Assembly (NCBI GenBank): GCA_024760545.1
Contig: CP060501.1
Coordinates: forward strand, 1,215,501 to 1,279,500
Source of the DNA: Nitrospira sp.
GTDB taxonomy: Bacteria > Nitrospirota > Nitrospiria > Nitrospirales > Nitrospiraceae
Reading direction: 5' to 3'
Length of the DNA stretch: 64,000 bases
Shown: piece by piece, positions 1 through 9,258 of the stretch
How positions within the stretch are numbered: position 1 is the stretch's first letter
Layout of the letters: each line of letters begins with the position of its first letter
Notes under the pieces: model-generated
Told to the model about the DNA's origin: nothing
The model's database searches: none
The model's input: the letters and a program-made list of their open reading frames with translations, nothing else
Position numbers and translations under genes: made by a program

Positions 1-284
1 TATCGTTGACCGTCCATACCGGCGCTTTCCGGTGCTTCGTCCGTCATGTTCACAAGGCCAGCCGCCTCACCCAGTTCAGCATATTCATAGGCATTGAGGA
101 GATCGGAGGTCTGGCCAAGGAGATCGCCGATCAATCGCTCCGTGTCCAGATCGAACTCTTCCAAATTACGGGTCGGTGTGCCCCTGCCCAGAAACGTGGC
201 CAGTTCAGCCAGCTGTTTGCGCATGCGTTCGATACTGCGATCAAGCGAGATCCGTTGTTTTGTGGAAGCGGTGCGTGTGGTCAT
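1..284 (-). CDS. small hypothetical protein, 3' end off the window
   Basis: This minus-strand reading frame opens with ATG at 284 behind a strong GGAGGT ribosome site and stays open to the window edge (94 codons plus two bases of the next, TA-, which could begin a stop). The product begins MTTRTASTKQ, is rich in Arg, Leu and Glu, and looks mainly helical; it contains no signal peptide or membrane segment. It lies 148 bp downstream of the glutamine synthetase gene on the same strand. I do not recognise the family. The overlapping plus-strand frames have no ribosome site and were not used. Confidence 0.55.
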   Translation of the reverse strand, partial: MTTRTASTKQRISLDRSIERMRKQLAELATFLGRGTPTRNLEEFDLDTERLIGDLLGQTSDLLNAYEYAELGEAAGLVNMTDEAPESAGMDGQR

Positions 285-432
285 GGCACCTCCGCTACTA
301 ATAAGATGGGGGAGGGGATCATACCTCCATCGGAATCTGCGAAGCAAGCCGATCGAGCTTGTGTCGTTTCACGGCGCGTGCGGACCTCTGCGGGAAAGCG
401 AGACGGGAGAGCCCATGATGCCTCGACGTCGG

Positions 433-1869
433 CTAGAACTGATTCCAGAGCATTTGATTTGTGACTTCGTGGTGAAAGAGAACTTCCGAAGCCTTCACAA
501 TTGTGCCAAGTTCTTTCGGAGAACGATCCGCCACTAGCTGCTTGAAGCTAGAATATTTCTGCTTGCTATCCTCGCCGAGGATATCGGTGATAAATTTCGA
601 CTCATTAAAGAGCGCGATCGCGTCATTGATATTACTCGGAAGGAATCGAGCGCGGTCGCCGGCTGTCTGTTCCTTTTCCAAGCGCTCTCCTTCGAAACCG
701 GTCTTAAGCATCGTGTACAGTACAAGGTAGGGGTTCGCATCGGGAGCGACCGAACGCAGTTCGATGCGCGCCGTTTTTTCATTGGCCATTGGAATGCGGA
801 TCATGGAGCCACGGTCGATCGCTGAAACCTTGACCTGGTTCGGTGCTTCAAAGTGCGGATCGAGACGGCGATACGCATTGACCGACGAGTTAAACACGAG
901 GCAGATCTCCGGTGCATGGTTCAAGAGTTTGAGAATGAAGTCCCATGCCACATCGGACAGCCCATCCTTCCCCTTCGCGTCGTAGAAGATATTCTTGCCG
1001 TTCTTGCTCAAGGAAAAGTTGGTGTGCATGCCGGACCCATTGATCCCGACGAATGGTTTCGGAAGGAACGTGGCTGTGTGCCCCATGGATCGAGCCACTT
1101 GGCGGCAGATCAACTTGTAGAGCTGCACGTGATCTGCCGCGCGAACAACGTCGGCATAGGAAAAGTTCATCTCGAACTGTGACGGCGCGACCTCCGGATG
1201 ATCTTTTTCGTTCTTGAAGCCCAGTGCGCGCTGCGCCTCCGCCGACTTATCAATAAACTGGCGGAGCGTGTCCATCGGGAGCGAGTGATAGTACCCACCC
1301 GTTGAGATAAGTTTGAACCCATTCTCGCGGTACCGTTGTTCGGCGTTCTGCCCTTCCACAAGAAAGCCTTCTATTTCACTGGCAGCATATGCCGTAATGC
1401 CCTTCTTCTTGAGATTCTCCGTGTACGATTTCAGCATACCGCGGAAGTCACTGCGATACGGCGTCCGATCGCTGTTCAATACAGACGCAAAGAAGATCAC
1501 CTTCCCGGCTCCAATCACATCGGCCGGAAGGTAGCGGATGGATGACCAGTCGACGGCAAGACGGAGGTCCGACTCATGTTGTGGCGTAAACCCGCGAATG
1601 GACGACCCGTCAAAGGTAAGATTGCCCAACGACTCCAGTAAGAACTTCTTGTCGTAGTCGAGCATGTGGAGACGCCCCTCGATGTCTGAGAAACACAACG
1701 TCACGGCCTTGATGTGCTTCTCCTTTTTGAGCCAGGCCGTATATTCCCGCTCGAGCTCTCTTGCGCTGGCCTTCTTGGCGCGATCGGCCGCCTTGAGATT
1801 CATTTCTTCGAGCTCGTCATACGGGATCTCGAGAAAACTCTTAAGCTCCGCGGTGATATTTGTATCCAT
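433..1869 (-). CDS. glnA: glutamine synthetase family protein (type I, GlnA-like)
   Basis: The 478-residue product should condense glutamate, ammonia and ATP to glutamine in the cytosol. Visible GS signatures are DGSSI (87-91, beta-grasp domain), a catalytic-core EVAPSQFE (226-233, normally EVAPGQ.E), NGSGMH (277-282, the ATP/glutamate loop) and RIELRSVAPDANPYL-like Arg/Asn residues near 365-380. The C terminus lacks the NLYDLP-type loop that carries the adenylylated tyrosine in GSI-beta enzymes, so regulation by GlnE seems unlikely. The Gly-to-Ser change in EVAPGQ and the extended helical N terminus (about 50 residues) make it somewhat divergent; a related gamma-glutamyl ligase cannot be excluded. 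I saw no -24/-12 element upstream. Confidence 0.85.
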   Translation of the reverse strand: MDTNITAELKSFLEIPYDELEEMNLKAADRAKKASARELEREYTAWLKKEKHIKAVTLCFSDIEGRLHMLDYDKKFLLESLGNLTFDGSSIRGFTPQHESDLRLAVDWSSIRYLPADVIGAGKVIFFASVLNSDRTPYRSDFRGMLKSYTENLKKKGITAYAASEIEGFLVEGQNAEQRYRENGFKLISTGGYYHSLPMDTLRQFIDKSAEAQRALGFKNEKDHPEVAPSQFEMNFSYADVVRAADHVQLYKLICRQVARSMGHTATFLPKPFVGINGSGMHTNFSLSKNGKNIFYDAKGKDGLSDVAWDFILKLLNHAPEICLVFNSSVNAYRRLDPHFEAPNQVKVSAIDRGSMIRIPMANEKTARIELRSVAPDANPYLVLYTMLKTGFEGERLEKEQTAGDRARFLPSNINDAIALFNESKFITDILGEDSKQKYSSFKQLVADRSPKELGTIVKASEVLFHHEVTNQMLWNQF

Positions 1870-2365
1870 CGTTCACCTCTGGTTTTTTGCGCGAAAGGGT
1901 AGACTTGGCTCCTCATCAAAAAACAGCGATGCAGTAAGGCTTCTTGGACTGACCAACACCCTTTCGTAAGTTCGCCAAGAAAAAGCAACCCAGTAGAGGT
2001 TCAGTCTGTCATACCTTCTTGAGGCACGCAATATCGGCCGTAAAGAGTCCGCTTAGATTACATTCTTCCAAGCTACACCCTTGCCGTAAGTACGAAGACG
2101 CTCTGCTCGTCGATTTCGACTTATCAATACAGCTATCCTTATGCCACGGGAAGCATGCCATAAAATATCTACTGCTGGCTCACCACCACGAAGACCTGTT
2201 CAATAGAATCCCAAAGACAAACGAAAAGGAGATGTCGGCGGAACCGGCCACTTGGAGAGGGACCGCTGGTAATATGAAAAATCCGATGACCCTGAGATTG
2301 GAAGCGACTCGAAAGCCGACGATAAGGTAGGATGTAATGCACCACATGACTTACTGAAGGCGCGC
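1870..2365. other. intergenic spacer between glnA and aceE
   Basis: This 496-bp divergent spacer must hold the promoters of glnA (minus) and the pyruvate dehydrogenase operon (plus). The only coding-like content is the YCII-like remnant annotated separately at 2160-2243. A weak sigma70-like pair (TTGGAA, 17 bp, GATAAG) lies about 50 bp before aceE, too poor to call. Confidence 0.5.
2160..2243 (+). pseudogene. remnant of a YCII/DGPF-family gene (5' end only)
   Basis: Read in frame from 2160, the sequence gives IKYLLLAHHHEDLFNRIP followed by KTNEKEMSAE. This aligns without gaps to the first 28 residues of the intact YCII protein encoded at 8699 (MKFLLLVHHNETMFNRIP...). The start codon is now ATA instead of ATG, and the similarity ends abruptly; there is no DGPF motif or C-terminal half. 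An open frame runs through it from 2019 to 2330, but the remainder does not resemble a protein family. It is best read as the leftover of a truncated paralogue. Confidence 0.6.
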
Positions 2366-5047
2366 ATGAGCGACGACGACCGCATACCTCGACCGCAAGT
2401 CGACACCGATCCCCAGGAAACGCGAGAGTGGCTGGACTCCCTCGACTACGTGCTCGAGCAGCACGGCGTCGAGCGGGCAACATATCTCTTCGAACGACTC
2501 CGTGACCGGCTGGGCGAACGGGGTGCGCAGGTTTCCGCCGCGGTCAACACGCCGTACATCAATACGATCCCCGCATCGCAGGAGCCACCCTACCCGGGCA
2601 AGCTCGAACTCGAACGCCGCCTCCGCAGTGTGATTCGTTGGAATGCGATGGCCATGGTCGTGAAGGCCAACAAGGAGCGACCGGGGATCGGCGGACACAT
2701 TTCCACTTATGCGTCGGCCGCGACCCTATACGAGGTCGCCTTTCATCATTTTCTGCACGGCAAAGACGCGCCCCAGGGTGGGGACATCGTCTACTTCCAA
2801 GGCCACGCCGTGCCCGGCATCTACGCGCGCAGCTTCGTCGAGGGCCGCCTCTCTGAGGAAGCACTGCTCCGCTTCCGAACCGAAGTGACCGCAGGGGGAC
2901 GAGGCTTATCCTCGTATCCGCATCCCTGGCTCATGCCGGACTACTGGGAAATTCCAACCGTGTCGATGGGCTTGGCGCCGATCATGTCGATCTACCAAGC
3001 GCGCTTCAACCGCTACCTGCAAGACCGCGGCCTGAAGGACACAAGCCTGAAGCGTGTGTGGGCCTTCATCGGTGACGGCGAGACCGACGAACCGGAAAGT
3101 CTCGGTGCCCTCACCCTTGCGTCACGCGAGCGTCTCGACAATCTTATTTGGGTGGTGAACTGCAATCTCCAGCGTCTCGACGGCCCGGTGCGCGGCAACG
3201 GCAAGATCATTCAAGAACTGGAAGCGATCTTCCGCGGCGCGGGCTGGCATGTGATCAAAGTCATCTGGGGCAGCAGCTGGGACCCGTTGTTGGCGCAGGA
3301 TGATGAAGGCCTCCTGGTGAAGCGCATGGGAGAAGTCGTAGACGGATGGTACCAAAAATACACCGTCGAAGGCGGCGCCTTCGCACGCAAGCATTTTTTC
3401 GGCGAGGACCCTCGGCTGCTTAAGATGGTGGAGAGCTATTCTGACGAACAAATTCATAAGATGCTGCGGGGCGGTCACGATCCGCGGAAACTCTACGCGG
3501 CCTACAAGGCCGCGGTGGAGCACCGCGACCAACCGACAGTCATCCTGGCCAAGACGATTAAGGGCTACGGCCTGGGTGAAGCGGGCGAAGGGCGCAACAT
3601 CACTCATCAACAGAAGAAGATGAACGAGCGGGAACTGCGCGAGTTCCGAACAAGGTTCAGCGTCCCGGTTCCCGACGAGCAACTGACTGCGATGCCGTTC
3701 TACCGGCCTCCGGCCGGAAGTCCCGAGGCGGCCTATCTCGTCGAGCGGATCAAGGCGATGGGTGGTTCCATCCCTGAGCGGAGGGTGAAGGTCGAGTCCC
3801 TCGACACACCCGAACTCGAGCAGTTCAAGGAGTTCCTCGAAGGATCGGGTGAGCGTTCAGTCTCCACCACGATGGGGTTCGCCCGCATGCTGGGCCGTTT
3901 ACTCGGCATCAAGGGGTTCGGACAACACCTCGTACCGATCATTCCCGATGAGGCGCGCACGTTCGGACTCGAAGCGCTCTTCAGACAATACGGTATCTAT
4001 TCACACATCGGGCAACTCTATGAGCCGGTCGACAAGAGCTCCCTCCTCTATTACCTCGAGGCGACCGACGGGCAAATACTTGAGGAAGGCATCACCGAAG
4101 CGGGCGCGATGTCCTCCTACATCGCCGCGGGAACTTCCTACGCGACGCATGGGGTGAACACGATTCCCTTCTACATTTTCTATTCGATGTTCGGCTTTCA
4201 ACGGGTCGGCGATTTAATATGGGCCGCCTCCGACATGCGCACCCGCGGCTTTCTGCTGGGTGCCACGGCGGGCCGCACGACATTGGAGGGCGAGGGCCTG
4301 CAACATCAGGACGGGCACAGCCACCTCTTCGCCGGCGCCTATCCGACGATCGCTTCCTACGACCCGGCCTTTATGTTTGAGCTTGCGGTCATTCTCCAGG
4401 ACGGCATGAAGCGCATGTACCGGGACCAGGAGGAATGCTCCTACTACATCACTCTCTATAACGAATCCTATAAGATGCCCGCCATGCCGGCTGGCGCAGA
4501 AGAAGGGATTCGCGAAGGCATGTACCGCTTCCGTCCGGCACCCGAGCGTGCGAAACACCGGACGCATTTGTTGGCCAGCGGCGCGCTGGTCAACGAAACG
4601 TCACGGGCGCAAGATCTTCTTCTGCGATACGGTGTAGCCGCTGATCTGTGGAGCGTAACGAGTTACAACACGTTGCGCACTCGTGCGATGGAGGCTGAGC
4701 GCTGGAACATGCTGCATCCGCAAGAGTCACCGCGCATGAGTTATCTCCACAAGACGGCGCAGGCACTCGACGGCCCTTGTGTGGCCGTGAGCGACTATGT
4801 GCGCATGGTACCCCAACAAATTGCACCCTGGATTCCCGGAGGCCTGCTCGTCTTGGGTACAGACGGCTTTGGCCGGAGCGACAGCCGCAAAGCGTTGCGC
4901 CGGTTCTTCGAAATCGACGCCGAGCATGTGACCGTGGCGACGCTCTATGCCTTGTTTCGTCGGAAAATCATCGATGCGCACCTAGTCACGCAGGCAGCGC
5001 GGGATCTTGGAGTCTCAGCTGATGAAGAAGCTCCCTGGCGCCGGTAA
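2366..5047 (+). CDS. aceE: pyruvate dehydrogenase E1 component (homodimeric AceE type)
   Basis: This thiamine-diphosphate enzyme decarboxylates pyruvate and transfers the acetyl group to the lipoyl arm of E2. The 893-residue length matches AceE (about 890). The TPP signature GDGE begins at 236 and ends with NCN at 265-267; the FQGH histidine near 147 corresponds to an active-site His of the E. coli enzyme. The start ATG follows GAAGG with a 5-base gap. It is the first gene of an E1-E2-E3-ligase unit on one strand, with 32 bp to the E2 gene. Nothing suggests damage. Confidence 0.96.
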   Translation: MSDDDRIPRPQVDTDPQETREWLDSLDYVLEQHGVERATYLFERLRDRLGERGAQVSAAVNTPYINTIPASQEPPYPGKLELERRLRSVIRWNAMAMVVKANKERPGIGGHISTYASAATLYEVAFHHFLHGKDAPQGGDIVYFQGHAVPGIYARSFVEGRLSEEALLRFRTEVTAGGRGLSSYPHPWLMPDYWEIPTVSMGLAPIMSIYQARFNRYLQDRGLKDTSLKRVWAFIGDGETDEPESLGALTLASRERLDNLIWVVNCNLQRLDGPVRGNGKIIQELEAIFRGAGWHVIKVIWGSSWDPLLAQDDEGLLVKRMGEVVDGWYQKYTVEGGAFARKHFFGEDPRLLKMVESYSDEQIHKMLRGGHDPRKLYAAYKAAVEHRDQPTVILAKTIKGYGLGEAGEGRNITHQQKKMNERELREFRTRFSVPVPDEQLTAMPFYRPPAGSPEAAYLVERIKAMGGSIPERRVKVESLDTPELEQFKEFLEGSGERSVSTTMGFARMLGRLLGIKGFGQHLVPIIPDEARTFGLEALFRQYGIYSHIGQLYEPVDKSSLLYYLEATDGQILEEGITEAGAMSSYIAAGTSYATHGVNTIPFYIFYSMFGFQRVGDLIWAASDMRTRGFLLGATAGRTTLEGEGLQHQDGHSHLFAGAYPTIASYDPAFMFELAVILQDGMKRMYRDQEECSYYITLYNESYKMPAMPAGAEEGIREGMYRFRPAPERAKHRTHLLASGALVNETSRAQDLLLRYGVAADLWSVTSYNTLRTRAMEAERWNMLHPQESPRMSYLHKTAQALDGPCVAVSDYVRMVPQQIAPWIPGGLLVLGTDGFGRSDSRKALRRFFEIDAEHVTVATLYALFRRKIIDAHLVTQAARDLGVSADEEAPWRR

Positions 5048-5079
5048 CCAGACCCGCGCCCACCTGTGAAGGATATGCC

Positions 5080-6417
5080 ATGAATGTGGAACTACCGTTT
5101 CTTGCGGAAGGCGTCGAAGGCGGTGACGTCGTCCAGCTCTTGGTGCACGAGGGCGATCAAGTGACCGAAGGACAAGCGCTGATCGAGCTCGAGACCGAAA
5201 AAGCGACAGTGCCGGTGCCGGCACCGGCAGCCGGGAAAGTGGTTCGTCTGCTTGTCCGGCAGGGTGATCACGTGAAGGTCGGACAAGCGCTTCTTGAACT
5301 CGACGGTGCAGATCACGTAGCGAAACCGGCCGAGAATCAGGAGCCGGAAAGACCGGCCGTCCCCCCTATTTCCCACCCGCCGCCAGCCGTCGAAGCGTCG
5401 GATGTGAGACCCGTCGAGCGACCGAAAGAGCCGAACGCCTCGCCGTCCGAAGCGCCGGTGGACATGGAGCAGCCGACCGCAGTGCAGGCTCCATCCGCAC
5501 CACCATCGGCGGGTTCGTCGTCCAGCGGCTCCGCAGTTCCTGCATCCCCGTCAGTACGCCGGCTCGCACGCGAATTGGGAGTGGATCTCGTACAGGTAAA
5601 AGGCTCCGAAAGCGGAGGCCGGATCACCGCCGAAGACATCAAATTGTTCGTACGGCAACGAAACAGCCGTGGCAGCGCACAAGCTGAAAAAGACCGTGTC
5701 CTCATGACGATGTACGGACATGAGCGCCGAGAAACACTGCCGTCAATCCGGCGTACGATTGCGGCCAACATGACACAAGCCTGGACGACCATCCCACATG
5801 TCCATCAATTTCAGGATGCCGACATTACGGATCTGATGACGCTCCATAAACGATACGCGCCCGAATTCAAGAAGAAGGGCGCCACACTCACGCTGACCAG
5901 CCTCGTCCTCAAAGCGGTGGTCCATGCGCTCAAGCAATATCCGCAATTGAATGCGTCGCTCGACCTCACGAATGGTGAAGTGATTTTCAAGGATTACTAC
6001 AATATCGGCGTAGCAGTGGATACACCGGCAGGGTTGATTGTACCGGTGATACACCACGCGGATCAGAAAGATCTTCTGCAACTCTCCCTTGAACTTGCCG
6101 ATCTTGCCGAGCGCACCCGCAAACGTGAAGTGAAACTGGAAGAGCTGCGCGGCGCAACCTTCACAGTGAGCAACATGGGCGGGATCGGCGCCGGTCCGTT
6201 CACGCCCATCATTTATCCGCCTCAGGTCGGTATTTTAGGCCTGGGCCGGGCCCGCATGACGCCCGTGTATCGTGACGGCCAATTCGTACCGCGCCGGGTC
6301 CTGCAACTGTGCGTGGCCTACGACCACCGGCTGGTGGATGGAACCGTCGGTGCGCGCTTTACCAACGAGATCGTCAAAGTGCTGGAAGACTTTCAAGCGA
6401 TGTTCCTCGGGCTTTAG
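5080..6417 (+). CDS. aceF: dihydrolipoamide acetyltransferase (E2) of pyruvate dehydrogenase
   Basis: E2 forms the core of the complex and makes acetyl-CoA. The 445-residue protein has a single N-terminal lipoyl domain with the modified lysine in ETEKATV (Lys41), a long Pro/Ala/Ser-rich flexible linker (about 85-150), a peripheral-subunit-binding domain (about 152-190, SPSVRRLARELG) and the catalytic acetyltransferase domain ending in YDHRLVDG (His416, Asp420). One lipoyl domain is fewer than the three of E. coli AceF but common in other bacteria. It sits between E1 and E3 genes and uses a plain ATG. Confidence 0.95.
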   Translation: MNVELPFLAEGVEGGDVVQLLVHEGDQVTEGQALIELETEKATVPVPAPAAGKVVRLLVRQGDHVKVGQALLELDGADHVAKPAENQEPERPAVPPISHPPPAVEASDVRPVERPKEPNASPSEAPVDMEQPTAVQAPSAPPSAGSSSSGSAVPASPSVRRLARELGVDLVQVKGSESGGRITAEDIKLFVRQRNSRGSAQAEKDRVLMTMYGHERRETLPSIRRTIAANMTQAWTTIPHVHQFQDADITDLMTLHKRYAPEFKKKGATLTLTSLVLKAVVHALKQYPQLNASLDLTNGEVIFKDYYNIGVAVDTPAGLIVPVIHHADQKDLLQLSLELADLAERTRKREVKLEELRGATFTVSNMGGIGAGPFTPIIYPPQVGILGLGRARMTPVYRDGQFVPRRVLQLCVAYDHRLVDGTVGARFTNEIVKVLEDFQAMFLGL

Positions 6418-6501
6418 TGGCTGAACCATATCTCGTGAAGCGTCGCTCGTGCACATCGGAATCCAGCGAGATACAATCGACAAGATAGCTGGGAGGAATC
6501 G

Positions 6502-7917
6502 ATGGCAGAATCCAACTATGACGTTGCAGTGATCGGCGCAGGGCCCGGCGGCTACGCGGCGGCCTTTCAAGCATCTGATCTCGGATTGCGCACGGCATTG
6601 ATTGAGCAGGACCCGCAGTTGGGCGGCACCTGTCTGTTGCGGGGATGTATTCCGTCGAAAGCGTTGCTGCACGCTGCCCGTCTCCTCACCGATGCGGAGG
6701 AAGCGGACGCGTGGGGCATCCACTTCGACAAGCCGCGCCTGGACCTCGCAGCGTTACGCGGACGTTTGCAGTCGATCGTCGGCAAACTCAGCAAAGGCGT
6801 GCAGACCTTGGCAAACACTCGCAAGGTAGACGTCATTCAAGGCAAAGCTTCGTTCAAAAACTCGAAGACACTACTGCTGTCCGGCCCGGATGGGACGCGC
6901 GATCTGTCGTTCGCCCATGCCATCCTCGCCACCGGCTCGCAGCCGGCTATTCCCACATCCCTCAGGCTCGACGATCCGCGTGTAATGGATTCCACCGGCA
7001 TGCTCGGCGTGCCGGATGTCCCCGCCCGTCTGCTGGTCGTCGGAGGAGGCTACATCGGGTTAGAGTTGGGAACCTTCTACCAAGCGCTCGGATCGGCCGT
7101 GACGATCGTCGAAACGCTGCCGCGTCTCTTGGCCGGCACCGATCCGGATCTCGTGCGGCCGCTGCAACAACGTATGCATCGCCGCTTCAAAGCGATCAGG
7201 CTGAACACCACGGTCGAGAAGCTGGAGACGCGAGATGAGGGAGTGGCTGCGACCTTGACGGGTTCCGAGGGAATGAGCACCGAGATCTTCGATCGCGTGC
7301 TCATTGCCGTGGGACGAAAACCGAATACGCAACAACTTGGGCTCGAACGGACAAGGATCGAGATCTCACCGAAGGGTTTCGTGCAGGTCGATCGGCAGAT
7401 GCGCACGGCCGAGCCGACCATCTTCGCGATCGGCGACGTGGCGGGAGAGCCGATGCTCGCCCACAAAGCGACGCATGAAGGGCTGATCGCCGCCAGAGTG
7501 ATTGCCGGCCGCCAGGCAGCCTTTGATGCCGCCGCGATTCCGGCCGTCGTCTTCACCGATCCAGAAATCGCTTGGTGCGGGCTTACGGAAGAAGGGGCGA
7601 AAGCGGCCGGGCAAGCGGTGAAGATCGCGCGGTTTCCCTGGGCGGCAAGCGGCCGCGCCGCGACGCTGGGCAGGACGGAAGGACTCACGAAGCTTATCCT
7701 CGATCCTGAATCCGGCCGTGTGCTCGGAGTTGGGCTCTGCGGTGTCGGCGCGGGAGAGCTCATTTCAGAGGGCGTCCTGGCCATTGAGATGGGGGCGCTC
7801 GCCGAAGATCTCGCCGCCTCGATTCATCCGCATCCGACGTTGAGCGAGACGGTCATGGAGGCGGCTGAATCGTTCCACGGATCGCCGACACATCTCTTCA
7901 TTCCCAAACGGTCCTAG
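6502..7917 (+). CDS. lpdA: dihydrolipoyl dehydrogenase (E3)
   Basis: The FAD flavoenzyme reoxidises dihydrolipoamide with NAD+. The 471-residue protein shows the FAD-binding GAGPGGYAAA near the N terminus (11-20), the redox disulfide in GGTCLLRGCIPSK (about 41-53), a second Rossmann motif GGGYIGLELG (about 179-188) and the C-terminal active-site HPHPTLSE. The start follows GGGAGG with a suitable gap. It is separated from E2 by 84 bp and from the following lipoate ligase by one base, so it probably also serves the lipoylation branch of the same operon. Confidence 0.95.
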   Translation: MAESNYDVAVIGAGPGGYAAAFQASDLGLRTALIEQDPQLGGTCLLRGCIPSKALLHAARLLTDAEEADAWGIHFDKPRLDLAALRGRLQSIVGKLSKGVQTLANTRKVDVIQGKASFKNSKTLLLSGPDGTRDLSFAHAILATGSQPAIPTSLRLDDPRVMDSTGMLGVPDVPARLLVVGGGYIGLELGTFYQALGSAVTIVETLPRLLAGTDPDLVRPLQQRMHRRFKAIRLNTTVEKLETRDEGVAATLTGSEGMSTEIFDRVLIAVGRKPNTQQLGLERTRIEISPKGFVQVDRQMRTAEPTIFAIGDVAGEPMLAHKATHEGLIAARVIAGRQAAFDAAAIPAVVFTDPEIAWCGLTEEGAKAAGQAVKIARFPWAASGRAATLGRTEGLTKLILDPESGRVLGVGLCGVGAGELISEGVLAIEMGALAEDLAASIHPHPTLSETVMEAAESFHGSPTHLFIPKRS

Positions 7918-7918
7918 C

Positions 7919-8638
7919 ATGCGTGCGCTCCGTTTGCTCGATCTAACCCTCCCCTTTCCCGTTGAGAATCTTGCGCTCGATGAGGCCTTACTGGATGAAC
8001 TGGATGAGCGGGGCGGGGATCCCGTGCTCCGGTTTTGGGAGAGCAGCCGTCACTTTGTTGTGCTGGGTCGCGCCTCTCGATTAATCGACGAGGTTGACCT
8101 AGCCGCCTGCCAAGGGGACGGCATCCCTATCTTGCGGCGCGCGAGCGGCGGGGGGACTGTTTTGCAGGGACCGGGATGCCTCTCGTATGCCTTCGTGCTG
8201 CCGCTCGATCTGCATCCTGAGCTCGCGACTATTCGCACCACGAATCGATTCATTCTGGAACGGATCGCCACCGTACTGCGTCGATGGGAGCCTGCCACGA
8301 CATTCCGAGGCATCAGCGACCTCGCCATCGGCGGGATGAAAATTTCCGGCAACGCGCAACGGCGAACGAGGAAAGCGCTGCTCTTTCATGGCACCATCCT
8401 GTATGACATGCACGCGGATCTCATCGCACGATATCTAAAGCAGCCTCTGCGACAACCGGACTACCGTTCGGATCGATCCCATGGCACATTCCTTCGGACG
8501 ATCAACGTTCCGTCGAACACCATCAAGCAGGCCATTGCCGCTGCCTGGGACGCGGAGTCGACAGGCGACTTGTGGCCCTCCGCCCGCATGCCGCACACCA
8601 TCGCGGCCGTCCTTGCGCGAAGTCCGGAAGAATCATAG
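7919..8638 (+). CDS. lipoate-protein ligase A family protein
   Basis: The 239-residue product belongs to the biotin/lipoyl ligase (BPL/LplA/LipB) fold, which transfers lipoate or octanoate to lipoyl domains. Visible landmarks are VLGR (the lipoyl-adenylate loop), RRASGGGTV (the RR.sGGG.v signature) and GMKISGNAQRR with the conserved lysine after IGG. It starts one base after the E3 stop without its own good ribosome site, implying translational coupling. Context argues for E2 as substrate. It lacks the C-terminal accessory domain of E. coli LplA, so it may be an LipM/LipL-like transferase; sequence alone does not decide. Confidence 0.85.
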   Translation: MRALRLLDLTLPFPVENLALDEALLDELDERGGDPVLRFWESSRHFVVLGRASRLIDEVDLAACQGDGIPILRRASGGGTVLQGPGCLSYAFVLPLDLHPELATIRTTNRFILERIATVLRRWEPATTFRGISDLAIGGMKISGNAQRRTRKALLFHGTILYDMHADLIARYLKQPLRQPDYRSDRSHGTFLRTINVPSNTIKQAIAAAWDAESTGDLWPSARMPHTIAAVLARSPEES

Positions 8639-8698
8639 AGCGATCCAGGCAATACACGAAACTGTCGAGACGGCCATTTCTGTCACCGGAGGTATCCC

Positions 8699-9064
8699 AT
8701 GAAATTTCTGCTCCTGGTTCACCACAATGAAACCATGTTCAACAGGATCCCCGAAGACACACGGAAGGACATGCTCGCGGAATCAATCCAGCTCTGCCAC
8801 CAACTCCACGACAAGGCGCAGTACGTCCATGCCTCACCGTTACAACCAGAGGCCACCGCAGCGGTCGTGCAGGTGCGCGACGGCAAACAGATGGTGACTG
8901 ACGGGCCGTTCATGGAAACGAAAGAGCAGCTCGCCGGATATTTTCTCATTACGGCTGACGACTTGGATTCGGCCGTTCGTATCGCCACGCAAATACCCGG
9001 AGCGCGTATCGGTACGGTCGAGGTGCGGCCGGTCAGAGAGATCTCGGGTCTGCCGAATGAATAG
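8699..9064 (+). CDS. YCII/DGPF-family protein
   Basis: The 121-residue cytosolic protein has the YCII fold and the TDGPF-ETKE signature in its middle (VTDGPFMETKEQLAGYF). Such DGPF proteins are commonly encoded beside ECF42-type sigma factors, but none lies here. A perfect GGAGG precedes the ATG. It is the closest intact relative of the remnant at 2160-2243, and two further DGPF genes occur at 26713 and 38089. The biochemical role is unknown; the fold is related to muconolactone isomerase-type ferredoxin-like proteins. Confidence 0.85.
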   Translation: MKFLLLVHHNETMFNRIPEDTRKDMLAESIQLCHQLHDKAQYVHASPLQPEATAAVVQVRDGKQMVTDGPFMETKEQLAGYFLITADDLDSAVRIATQIPGARIGTVEVRPVREISGLPNE

Positions 9065-9258
9065 CCACACAATAGAGCCTATTGATAGTGGCACGGCTGG
9101 CATCCAATCTTGAGCCACGATCATCGATCGGTCATACTCACTTAACACGCATACGGGTCGGCATGCAGACGTCTCTACCCAGATTCAGTCGATCTCTTGC
9201 AATGCTCCGACTCGATCGGAGCTCGCTCCCATTTGAACGTTGAGATAGGAGGTACATC

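Noticed and set aside
1870-2365. sigma54 promoter for glnA
   Set aside because: No GG-N10-GC pair in the right orientation was found in the upstream spacer.
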